Positions 1-5,872 of a DNA stretch of 5,872 bases are shown in pieces. The notes under the pieces were generated by a model. It was given only the letters and a program-made list of their open reading frames with translations. It was not told where the DNA came from and ran no database searches. Within the stretch, counting starts at the first letter, position 1. Each line of letters starts with the position of its first letter. Position numbers and translations under genes: made by a program. This DNA is from an uncultured Verrucomicrobiota bacterium (GTDB lineage Bacteria; Verrucomicrobiota; Verrucomicrobiia; Limisphaerales; UBA1096), in assembly GCA_913045395.1 (NCBI GenBank), contig CAJWPV010000109.1, positions 1 to 5,872 of the forward strand, given 5' to 3'.

Positions 1-1249
1 CCTGGTCCACCTCGAGCACCTGCGCCTCGACTTCCAAGCCCTTTTTCAACACCTCGGACGGGTGGTTGATCTTGCGGGTCCAAGAAATGTCGGAGACGTG
101 AATCATGGCGTCTAGACCCTCCTCGAGCCCCATGAAGGCGCCGTAGCTGGTCAGGTTTCGAATCTTGCCGGTCACCTTTGTGCCGACCTTGTATTTATCC
201 TGGGCCAAATCCCATGGGTTGCTCTCGAGCTGGCGTGTGCCAAGTGAGATTTTCTGCTCGTCCTGGTTGATACCGAGCACCACGGCCTCGATGTCCTCGC
301 CGGCCTTGAGTACCTCGGAGGGCTTGTTGATGCGCTTAGTCCAGGACAATTCGCTGACATGCACCAGCCCCTCGACTCCCGGCTCCAACTCGATGAACGC
401 GCCGTACGGCATGAGGTTGACCACCTTGCCCGCCACCTTGCTACCGATGGGATATTTCTCCTCGATCTTGTCCCAAGGGTTGGCCTGTTTTTGTTTCAGT
501 CCGAGGCTGACACGCTCGCTCTCCTTGTTGATGTCGAGCACAACCACCTCAAGTTCCTGGCCAACAGCCAACATCTGCGAGGGATGCGTGATGCGGCCCC
601 AACTCATGTCGGTGATGTGCAGCAAGCCGTCCAATCCGTTCAGGTCAACAAAGGCCCCAAAGTCGGTGAGGTTCTTGACGGTGCCCTTGCGGATGTCGCC
701 CGGCACCATGTCATTGAGGAGTTCCGCGCGCTTGGCGGAACGTTCCTCCTCGATCAGTTCGCGGCGACTGAGCACGATGTTTTGCCGCTCGAGATTGAGC
801 TTCATCACCTTGAAATCGTAAGTCTGGCCGACGTATGGCTCCAAATCGCGCGGGGTGGTGACGTCGATCTGCGACGACGGCAGGAAAGCCTCCACGCCAA
901 TATTCACAATCAAACCGCCCTTGACCGCCGCCTTGACTCGACCCTTGATGTGGCCTCCCTCCTCGCAAATGGTTTTGATGTTGTCCCAGTTCTGCTTGAA
1001 AATGGCCTGCTCGTGGGATAACTCGACCATGCCGTCGCGGTCCTCGAGCCGCAGGATTTGCACATCCACCATGTCTCCCAGCTTCAATTCCTCCTCGTCG
1101 TGATCCTCGAATTCGTTGACCGGCACGGAGCCCTCGCTCTTGTAACCGATGTCGATCATGACTTCCTTCTGACGGATCTCAATGACCGTCCCTTTGACTA
1201 TTTGGCCTGCGGCAAAGCTGGTTTGGCTCTGCGCCATGGCCTCTTCCAT
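1..1249 (-). CDS. rpsA: 30S ribosomal protein S1, 3' end beyond the window
   Basis: S1 binds mRNA on the 30S subunit and helps load messages, especially those with weak Shine-Dalgarno sequences or structured leaders; it acts in the cytoplasm. My translation of the minus strand from the ATG at 1249 is open to base 1 and gives 416 residues. It shows five S1 (OB-fold) domains at about residues 16-79, 99-164, 185-253, 268-340 and 355-416, the last one cut by the edge. Domains 3-5 carry the classic pattern, for example NLTDFGAFVDL, LLHITDMSW and VHVSELSW, and the linkers carry NPWD (257-260 and 344-347). Domains 1 and 2 are more divergent, as expected for the ribosome-binding end. Bacterial S1 proteins usually have four to six domains (E. 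coli has six in 557 residues), so roughly a quarter is probably missing. The ATG at 1249 is preferred; an in-frame ATG at 1237 and a GTG at 1261 are alternatives, and an in-frame TAA at 1273-1271 limits any extension. No clear Shine-Dalgarno sequence precedes the start. Confidence 0.96.
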   Translation of the reverse strand, partial: MEEAMAQSQTSFAAGQIVKGTVIEIRQKEVMIDIGYKSEGSVPVNEFEDHDEEELKLGDMVDVQILRLEDRDGMVELSHEQAIFKQNWDNIKTICEEGGHIKGRVKAAVKGGLIVNIGVEAFLPSSQIDVTTPRDLEPYVGQTYDFKVMKLNLERQNIVLSRRELIEEERSAKRAELLNDMVPGDIRKGTVKNLTDFGAFVDLNGLDGLLHITDMSWGRITHPSQMLAVGQELEVVVLDINKESERVSLGLKQKQANPWDKIEEKYPIGSKVAGKVVNLMPYGAFIELEPGVEGLVHVSELSWTKRINKPSEVLKAGEDIEAVVLGINQDEQKISLGTRQLESNPWDLAQDKYKVGTKVTGKIRNLTSYGAFMGLEEGLDAMIHVSDISWTRKINHPSEVLKKGLEVEAQVLEVDQ

Positions 1250-1264
1250 GGTTAGTGACACTAT

Positions 1265-1275
1265 ATTATATTATA
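1265..1275 (-). promoter_or_regulatory. Putative rpsA promoter: two overlapping TATAAT -10 boxes
   Basis: Read on the minus strand, two perfect TATAAT hexamers occur, at 1275-1270 and 1270-1265, sharing one base. They sit 15-20 bases before the rpsA ATG in an AT-rich patch that contrasts with the GC-rich surroundings. A start site about seven bases past either box would give a leader of only about 9-14 bases. The -35 region is poor: TTCTGG or TTTCTG lies at a spacing of 17-18 bases from the first box. The identification rests on the -10 match, the local AT richness and the position before a highly expressed gene. Confidence 0.5.
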
Positions 1276-1314
1276 AATCGGAGTAAGTTTCCCCAGAAAA
1301 ACCGGTGGCTCGTG

Positions 1315-1336
1315 AAAAGCGCCCGAAGACGGAGCG
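1315..1336 (-). terminator. Weak terminator-like hairpin upstream of rpsA
   Basis: On the minus strand, CGCTC (1336-1332) can pair with GGGCG (1324-1320), including one G-U pair, around a seven-base loop. This is followed by C and TTTT (1318-1315). The stem is only five pairs and the T run is short, so this is at most a weak terminator for the HEAT transcript, or simply chance. Confidence 0.2.
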
Positions 1337-1430
1337 ACCGGGTTAAAGGTTTAGTTACTCGGTTAACGATTGTTTCTCAGCTTCCAACGGGCTGCCCGCA
1401 AACACGGGGCCCAGCGGCGGGGCAACATAC

Positions 1431-1442
1431 GCATGGCCATGC
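1431..1442. repeat. 12-bp perfect palindrome GCATGGCCATGC
   Basis: The sequence GCATGGCCATGC equals its own reverse complement, with no further extension. It lies in the intergenic region about 155 bases upstream of the rpsA -10 boxes. A perfect palindrome of this length could be a dimeric regulator site, but no second copy is seen in the window and the distance from the promoter is large. The palindrome itself is certain; its function is unknown. Confidence 0.45.
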
Positions 1443-1453
1443 CGATTGCAAGT

Positions 1454-1471
1454 GCCATTTCGAGAAATAGC
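1454..1471 (-). other. Short hairpin just after the HEAT-gene stop codon
   Basis: Minus-strand RNA from 1471 to 1454 can form a seven-pair stem (GCTATTT with AAATGGC, one G-U pair) around a four-base CTCG loop, starting seven bases after the stop codon. There is no T run after it on the minus strand, so it does not look like a complete intrinsic terminator. It could be a 3'-end stabilising hairpin. On the plus strand the equivalent stem has a C-A mismatch but is followed by TTTGTTTTATTT, so a weak terminator facing the other way is also possible. Confidence 0.3.
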
Positions 1472-1477
1472 TTTGTT

Positions 1478-3676
1478 TTATTTGAAGGAATCCAAGGCTC
1501 GACGGGCCTCGCGGCGGACGTAGTCGTACTTGTCGCTTGTCAATTTCCTGATTTCCGGCTCCGCCTTGCGTGCGTCTTTGCCCGCCCGCCGCAACGCCTG
1601 ACAGGCGAAGAGGCGCACCAGCGGCTCCTCGTTGTCGAGAATCGAGATGTACAGATCAACGTCACGGACGCGCACTCGGCGCAGGGCCTCCAACGCCAGC
1701 TTCCGATCCTCGCTCGTTTCGAGTCGGGCAAACAACTCCGGCCCGGCCGGCCGGGCGTCCGATCCGAGTTCTCCCAGCCCTCGAATGGCCGTGTGACGCA
1801 CCTTGGCCGACGCGTCGCCAAGCGCCGGCTTGAGTAGCGCCAATAATTTGCCGTCATCCGTCTCTACCTTGGTCAAGGCATTCAACGCGCTGGCACGCAC
1901 GCCCGAGTCGGCGTGGCCGACGGCTTGGTTCAGCGCTGGCAGCGCCGGCTTGGCCTCGGGTCCCAGCTTAGCCAACGCGTCGAAAGCGGCTGACTGGGTC
2001 GCGGCATGCTTCACTTCCAGCACGCCGACCAAACGCTTCACCGCAATGCTGGGCAGCTTGCGAAAACCTCCGAGTGACTCGACCACCGCCAGGCGCAAAT
2101 CGGTGCCGGCCCCGTCGAGCATGCCGGCCAGCCGCCTAGCCAGGGCCGTATCTTCGCTGCCGAGTTTGCCGATGGCGCGCACGGCGCTGAGTTGGACCGC
2201 GGCATCCCGGTCGTCGAGGCTCTCGACCAGTGCTGAGGTCGCCCCGCGCGCGCTTGGCCCAAGACTAGCAAGAGCATCCATCGCCTCCTGGCGGACAAGT
2301 GTGTTGTCATCGCGCATGGCCGCCTGCAGCCGCGGCATCAGGCTGGCCGGCTTGGCTGTGGACGCCACCAGCGCAGACAAAGCCATACTGCGAAACGCCG
2401 CCTGTTTGTGTTCCAAAAACGGCAAAATTGCCTGCCGCGCTGCCGCCGACTTGGCCGCGATGTTTTTCAGCCCAAGCAGCGCGAGATAAACCGATCCGTC
2501 AGCCTGTTGCGCCTTCAGGGCGGCTGCCAGCGCAGGTGTTGCCTGTAGGCCGATCTCGCCAAGGCAGCTGGCCTGCCACGATTTGCCGCCGAGCATGGCT
2601 AAGGGCTGCGACTTGGCCGACGCCAATATCCACGGCACCGCCGCTTGGCCAATATCAATCATCGCTTGACGACATGCCGCCCGTTCCGCCGCCGCCGCCT
2701 GGCCAAGTTGGGTGATCAGCCTGGGAACAGCGTCCCCGGCATCCGGTCCGATGCGTCCGAGTAGATTGATCGCCTGGCCGCGCTTGACCGGGTCGTCACT
2801 CGCCAGCCGCTCGACCAGATGCGGAACGGCTGCCCGGCTCTCAGGACGCAGGCTGAGCAGGCCGTTCATGGCTTCGTGCCGGACACGGTCGCCATCGTGA
2901 TCCAGCGCCTGTAAAAGCAATGGCAGTAACTGTTCGCCGGGCAGTCCGACTCGATTCAGCGCCTGAAGTCCGTTGGCCGTGACCCGGCTGGACGGCTCCG
3001 CCTCAAGCCGCTTGGCCAAGCGTTTGGCCGGCTCACCCGGCTCGCTCATCCAGCCGATGGCCACCGCGGCGGCGGCGCGGACATTTTCGTTATCCGAGCC
3101 AAGCGCCTCCAACACCTGCGGATGCGCCGCCGGTCCAATCTTGCCCAGCGCGGCCCCGGCGGCTTCGCCGAGGTAAGTCTCTTCGTCGGCCAGCAGGGTG
3201 AAGAGGCGCGGCGCCGCCTCATGGGCGTCCGAGCCCATATTGCCGAGTACCCGGGCCGCGCCGCTTCGAATCGACTCGCTCTCATTGCCCAGCGCGTCGA
3301 TAAGCTGAGGAACAGCGGCCGGGCCAATCCGTGTCAAGGCAGTCACCACTCGAAGCCGCACCTGGTCGCGGTAACGACGGCTGCTGCGCCGCAGGCGCTT
3401 GATGAGTTCCGGCGTGGCCCCGTGGGCATCCGGCCCGAGATTAGCCAGCGCGGTGGCGGACCAGAAGAACACCTGTTCCTGGTCGTCGTCCAGCGCCCTG
3501 ACCAGCGCCGGCACGGCTGGCTTGGCTTCCGGGCCGAGCAACGCCAGCGCCCGGGCCGCCTCGCGCCGGGCAACCTTGTCACCTTCGCGCAGATCGGAGA
3601 TCAACCGGTCCACCTCCCCAGCGGCAGCCAGCAGAGACCCAAGCAAGAAAAGTAAAATAGTGTTCGAAATCTTCAT
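1478..3676 (-). CDS. Secreted HEAT-repeat (PBS lyase-like repeat) protein
   Basis: This is a 732-residue protein made almost wholly of HEAT-type helical repeats, which normally act as binding scaffolds. I see no catalytic domain and cannot name a partner. Residues 1-20 form a Sec signal peptide: Lys2, a hydrophobic stretch (ILLFLLGSLLAAA) and a probable cleavage site near AAA-G. The mature protein is therefore predicted to be outside the cytoplasm. The repeat hallmark, LGP-x-A or a variant, occurs at residues 47, 80, 117, 147, 180, 276, 309, 342, 375, 472, 571 and 637. Several copies are exactly 33 residues apart (47/80, 147/180, 309/342/375), and each is followed by a second helix such as PALVRAL. 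The segments between are more degenerate repeats, and the protein ends in a basic helix (RREARRALDSFK). The ATG at 3676 is supported by the signal peptide. Upstream there is only a weak CAGG and an intrinsic terminator ending five bases before the ATG. Same-strand position after the DUF1552 gene suggests, but does not prove, a related role. Such repeat proteins are common in PVC bacteria. Confidence 0.9.
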   Translation of the reverse strand: MKISNTILLFLLGSLLAAAGEVDRLISDLREGDKVARREAARALALLGPEAKPAVPALVRALDDDQEQVFFWSATALANLGPDAHGATPELIKRLRRSSRRYRDQVRLRVVTALTRIGPAAVPQLIDALGNESESIRSGAARVLGNMGSDAHEAAPRLFTLLADEETYLGEAAGAALGKIGPAAHPQVLEALGSDNENVRAAAAVAIGWMSEPGEPAKRLAKRLEAEPSSRVTANGLQALNRVGLPGEQLLPLLLQALDHDGDRVRHEAMNGLLSLRPESRAAVPHLVERLASDDPVKRGQAINLLGRIGPDAGDAVPRLITQLGQAAAAERAACRQAMIDIGQAAVPWILASAKSQPLAMLGGKSWQASCLGEIGLQATPALAAALKAQQADGSVYLALLGLKNIAAKSAAARQAILPFLEHKQAAFRSMALSALVASTAKPASLMPRLQAAMRDDNTLVRQEAMDALASLGPSARGATSALVESLDDRDAAVQLSAVRAIGKLGSEDTALARRLAGMLDGAGTDLRLAVVESLGGFRKLPSIAVKRLVGVLEVKHAATQSAAFDALAKLGPEAKPALPALNQAVGHADSGVRASALNALTKVETDDGKLLALLKPALGDASAKVRHTAIRGLGELGSDARPAGPELFARLETSEDRKLALEALRRVRVRDVDLYISILDNEEPLVRLFACQALRRAGKDARKAEPEIRKLTSDKYDYVRREARRALDSFK

Positions 3677-3681
3677 GCCTG

Positions 3682-3707
3682 AAAAAAATCCCGCTGACGG
3701 CGGGATT
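3682..3707 (-). terminator. Rho-independent terminator after the DUF1552 gene
   Basis: On the minus strand, AATCCCGC (3707-3700) pairs perfectly with GCGGGATT (3694-3687) around the loop CGTCA. The RNA then continues with a run of seven T (3688-3682), the first two of which belong to the stem. The structure begins 28 bases after the DUF1552 stop codon and ends five bases before the HEAT-gene ATG. It is a textbook intrinsic terminator for the cytochrome/DUF1552 unit. Its closeness to the next start codon means it could also act as an attenuator for the HEAT gene. Confidence 0.85.
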
Positions 3708-3735
3708 GGAATTCAATCGGTGACTGGCTGCCGGT

Positions 3736-5091
3736 TCACGACAAAAACGGCAGTTTGCCGGTGCTGTCGTTGAACGAGTCGGTTGTCGCCCCAGCTTGGT
3801 TCAGCATCGTGACAAATAGGTTGTTCAGCGGTGTGTCGCCAGAATACTGGATGTGCCGGCCAGGCCGAATCCATCCGCCGCCGCGTCCCGCGAGCACAAT
3901 CGGCAAATTCTCGTTGTTGTGGCGGTTGCCGTCGCTGATGCCGCTACCGTAAACGATCATGCAATTGTCGAGCAGTGAGCCGTCTCCTTCCGGAATCGAT
4001 TTCATCTTCTGCAGCATGTACGAGAGCTGCTCGACGTGGAAGGTGTTGATCCTGCTGATCTTCTCCAGCTTGTCTCGGTTGTTTTGATGGTGTGATAGCG
4101 AATGGTGGCCCTCATTCACACCGATAGGACGGTAGCTGCGGTTCGAGCCGGCATTGGCCAGCATGAAGGTAGAAACCCGGGTGACATCGGTCTGGAACGC
4201 GAGAATCATCATGTCGCCCATCAGACGGATATGTTCCTGGTAGCTGTCCGGCACGCCTTCCGGCTTCCCGAGCCCCGCGAGCACACTCGACTTCGAGGCG
4301 CTTTCGCCCTCAGTCCACTCGATGCGCTGCTCAATCTCGCGAACGGCAGCCAGATACTCGTCGAGTTTCTGGCGGTCGTTGCCGCTGACCTTCCTGGTGA
4401 GCGAACGGGCATCCTCCAGCACGAAGTCTAGAATGCTTTTCTGGTAACGCTGTCGCCTGGCCAGGCTTTCGTTGCGTTCGCTCTTTGGACCGTTGCCGAA
4501 TAGGCGCTCGAAAACCAGGCGCGGGTTGGTCTCCTTGGCCATCGGCGTGGCGCCGTCACGCCACGAGACGTTGTTTGAGTAGGCGCAACTGTAGCCGGAG
4601 TCGCATTTGCCAGACTGCCGGCCGCGCTCGGTGCCCAGCTCCAGCGAGGCGAAGCGCGTCTTATGACCGATCTTTTGTGCGGCGAACTGGTCCACCGATA
4701 CGCCGGCTCGAATCTCCGAGCCTTCGCTCTTGAGCGGCTGCACGCCGGTCAGGAACACCCCGGCACAGCGGGCGTGGTCGCCGGGGCCGTCGCCGTTGGA
4801 GCGACCCTTGTCCTGCGTCAACCCGCTGAGCACGCAGAGGTCGCGCTTCACCGGCGAGAGCGGCTTGAGGATGCGCGGCAAATCGTGGTCCGCGCCGGTG
4901 GCTGACGGCTTCCACTCCTGCATGTGGACGCCATTCGGCACGAACAGAAACGCCATCCGCACCGGAAGCTTCGCGGACGCTGCACCGGCCAAGGCACGCA
5001 CCGGGTTCATGCTCTCGAGCATCGGCAGTGACACCGCCGCTCCGAGCCCCTTGAGAAAGGTACGTCTGCGAACCTGGCTTGGGTTACTCAT
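3736..5091 (-). CDS. Tat-exported HXXSHH (DUF1552) family protein
   Basis: This 451-residue protein belongs to the HXXSHH/DUF1552 family (Pfam PF07586), whose biochemical function is unknown to me. The naming motif is present: H330-S-L-S333-H334-H335, after NEGH. The N-terminus carries a twin-arginine signal, RRRTFLKG at residues 8-15, followed by a hydrophobic stretch (LGAAVSLPML) and an Ala-rich region near 33-40, so export in folded form by the Tat system is predicted. Other recognisable blocks are FLFVPNGVH (48-56), a long charged helical part (about 205-262), and the C-terminal block IVYGSGISDGNRHNNENLP (379-397) followed by LAGRGGG. The length is normal for the family. The ATG at 5091 overlaps the stop codon of the upstream cytochrome gene by eight bases (ATGAGTAA), which indicates translational coupling. 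An intrinsic terminator follows the stop. In PVC bacteria these proteins are commonly encoded beside DUF1592/1588/1585 cytochromes, so joint action in the periplasm is a reasonable inference. Related DUF1501 proteins were considered, but the HXXSHH motif favours DUF1552. Confidence 0.93.
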   Translation of the reverse strand: MSNPSQVRRRTFLKGLGAAVSLPMLESMNPVRALAGAASAKLPVRMAFLFVPNGVHMQEWKPSATGADHDLPRILKPLSPVKRDLCVLSGLTQDKGRSNGDGPGDHARCAGVFLTGVQPLKSEGSEIRAGVSVDQFAAQKIGHKTRFASLELGTERGRQSGKCDSGYSCAYSNNVSWRDGATPMAKETNPRLVFERLFGNGPKSERNESLARRQRYQKSILDFVLEDARSLTRKVSGNDRQKLDEYLAAVREIEQRIEWTEGESASKSSVLAGLGKPEGVPDSYQEHIRLMGDMMILAFQTDVTRVSTFMLANAGSNRSYRPIGVNEGHHSLSHHQNNRDKLEKISRINTFHVEQLSYMLQKMKSIPEGDGSLLDNCMIVYGSGISDGNRHNNENLPIVLAGRGGGWIRPGRHIQYSGDTPLNNLFVTMLNQAGATTDSFNDSTGKLPFLS

Positions 5092-5872
5092 CGCTTTCTG
5101 TATGTAAGTTGCTCAACAGGAATGGCTTGCTGTTCACCACACCGCTCAAGAGAGCGGAAAAACGGTGGCCGTTTGCCTTCAAATCCTTGCAAATATCATC
5201 GACCGCGCATTTGTCGAAATACTCCAAACCTCGGCCAAGCGCGAAAGTTAGCATTTTCTCCGCCAGCGTGCGAATAAAAGTTTCGCGCGATTTCAGCACT
5301 TTTTTAAGTCCTTCCGGTCCGTTAATCGTCTCGCCGGTGGGCAGTTCGCCGGTGGGATCGATTGGAAAATTGCCGTCGAGATCGCGCCACGCGCCGATTC
5401 CGTCGAAGTTCTCCAGCGCAAAGCCAAGCGGATCCATCTTCGAGTGGCAGGTCGCGCACTCGGTCTTTGCGCGATGCTTCTCGAGCCGCTCGCGGAGCGT
5501 ACCGCTGGTGATCGCCTCTTCATTTTCCTCCAGCTCCCCGACATCGGGAGGAGGCGGAGGAGGCGGGGTGCCTAGAATCTCCTCGAGAATCCATTTGCCG
5601 CGGTTGACCGGCGAGGTGCGGGTGGGGTTCGACGTGATTGTGAGGATGCTCGCGTGCGTCAGAACGCCGCCCCGGCCGCTGCCCTTGGCCAAGCTCACCC
5701 GCCGGAACTCCGGCCCGCTCACACCATCGATACCGTAATGCCTAGCCAAACGATCGTTGAGGTAGGTGAAGTCGGAATCGATCAACTCAAAGATACTGCG
5801 ATCCTCCTTCATCACCGCCCCGAAGAACAACTCGGTCTCGCGCTTCATCGCCGTGCGAAGGTTTTCGTCGAA
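5084..5872 (-). CDS. Planctomycete-type cytochrome c protein (DUF1592/DUF1588/DUF1585), C-terminal part
   Basis: The frame is open to the right edge, so the gene starts outside the window; the Met codon at 5848 is internal (FDENLRTAMKRETELFF runs through it). The 262 visible residues are the C-terminal part of a large protein of the PSCyt/PSD class, usually 700 residues or more. From the edge they show the end of DUF1592 (PSD4; ETELFF to about LARHYGI, residues 12-48). Next comes DUF1588 (PSCyt3; about 58-163) with GRGGVLTHASILT, a run of seven prolines (103-109) and the heme c site C139-A-T-C-H143, followed by KMDPLGFALENFDGIGAWR. The C-terminal DUF1585 (PSD2; about 185-255) includes ALGRGLEYFD. 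A heme attached at CATCH implies a location outside the cytoplasm and a redox role, with unknown substrate. The missing N-terminal part would be expected to hold DUF1587 and often a further cytochrome domain. The stop codon overlaps the DUF1552 start by eight bases. Family assignment is by motif recognition and is strong; function is not established. Confidence 0.93.
   Translation of the reverse strand, partial: FDENLRTAMKRETELFFGAVMKEDRSIFELIDSDFTYLNDRLARHYGIDGVSGPEFRRVSLAKGSGRGGVLTHASILTITSNPTRTSPVNRGKWILEEILGTPPPPPPPDVGELEENEEAITSGTLRERLEKHRAKTECATCHSKMDPLGFALENFDGIGAWRDLDGNFPIDPTGELPTGETINGPEGLKKVLKSRETFIRTLAEKMLTFALGRGLEYFDKCAVDDICKDLKANGHRFSALLSGVVNSKPFLLSNLHTESDE

Larger units (their letters stand above)
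1250..1477. other. Intergenic region between the HEAT-repeat gene and rpsA
   Basis: These 228 bases contain no gene I can support. On the rpsA side lies the AT-rich -10 region. In the middle is a weak hairpin (1320-1336) followed on the minus strand by CTTTT, and two copies of GGTTAA (1341-1346 and 1361-1366). Towards the HEAT gene there is a GC-rich stretch (about 1392-1422) with GGGCCC, a perfect 12-bp palindrome (1431-1442), and a hairpin at 1454-1471 beginning seven bases after the HEAT stop codon. The short plus-strand frames here have no family signature. Confidence 0.7.

Noticed and set aside
165..1021. Two long plus-strand open frames opposite rpsA (about 220 residues each)
   Set aside because: They lie entirely antisense to a clear S1 gene, show no family motif, and are the kind of long shadow frames that GC-rich coding DNA produces.
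1338..1366. Two copies of GGTTAA as operator half-sites
   Set aside because: The matching core is only about six bases, they are far from the -10 boxes and no further copies are seen; chance is the simpler explanation.
1255..1470. Short plus-strand frame in the intergenic region (71 residues)
   Set aside because: It has no ribosome binding site or family similarity that I can see, and it begins within the rpsA -10 region.
1803..2489. Plus-strand open frame of 228 residues opposite the HEAT gene
   Set aside because: It is rich in Ser, Ala and Arg with no recognisable domain. The opposite strand encodes a regular repeat protein with a signal peptide, which explains the open frame.
1478..3676. 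Recurring short words such as CTTGGCC in the HEAT gene as a DNA repeat family
   Set aside because: They reflect biased codon use for repeated Ala-Lys, Gly-Gln and similar residues in helical repeats, and have no regular spacing as DNA.
5546..5568. G-rich plus-strand tract as a G-quadruplex
   Set aside because: Most G runs are only two bases long and the tract is fully explained by proline codons on the coding strand.
5079..5738. Plus-strand open frame of 219 residues opposite the cytochrome gene
   Set aside because: It is Ser- and Arg-rich with no motif; its Gly run is simply the reverse of the proline run in the true gene.
5848..5848. Met codon at 5848 as the start of the cytochrome gene
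   Set aside because: The frame stays open to the window edge, and the residues before and after it read as one continuous DUF1592 helix, so the true start is outside the window.

Overview
The window is moderately high in GC. All four protein genes I can support lie on the minus strand, so in transcription order it reads from the right edge to the left: the 3' part of a planctomycete-type cytochrome c protein (DUF1592/DUF1588/DUF1585), a Tat-exported HXXSHH (DUF1552) protein, a secreted HEAT-repeat protein, and the 5' three-quarters of rpsA (ribosomal protein S1). The first and last genes run off the window. The pairing of a PSCyt/PSD-type cytochrome with a DUF1552 protein, next to a secreted HEAT-repeat protein, is typical of the PVC bacteria (Planctomycetota, Verrucomicrobiota, Lentisphaerota). 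A verrucomicrobial origin seems most likely to me, but this is inference from gene content alone.

Right part (3736-5872): the cytochrome gene ends inside the start of the DUF1552 gene, with an 8-base overlap around ATGAGTAA, so the two form a translationally coupled pair. The cytochrome fragment carries a CATCH heme-binding site and a seven-proline run. The DUF1552 protein carries a twin-arginine signal and its family's HxxSHH motif. Both are probably exported; their biochemical role is not established.

Middle (1478-3735): a strong rho-independent terminator (8-bp perfect stem, 5-base loop, then seven T) sits in the short gap after DUF1552 and ends only five bases before the ATG of the HEAT gene. 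The HEAT gene encodes a 732-residue protein with a Sec signal peptide and an almost uninterrupted run of alpha-helical repeats. It has no evident promoter or strong ribosome binding site of its own in the gap, so how it is expressed is the main puzzle here.

Left part (1-1477): a 228-base intergenic region holds weak hairpins, a 12-bp palindrome and, at its rpsA end, two overlapping TATAAT boxes so close to the rpsA ATG that the leader would be only about 9-14 bases. rpsA then runs to the left edge with five S1 domains visible.

I found no convincing undescribed system. The genes belong to recognisable families, although the DUF1552/PSCyt pair is functionally uncharacterised. The points most worth checking are the terminator-to-start-codon arrangement, the very short rpsA leader, and the possible link between the HEAT protein and the cytochrome/DUF1552 pair.
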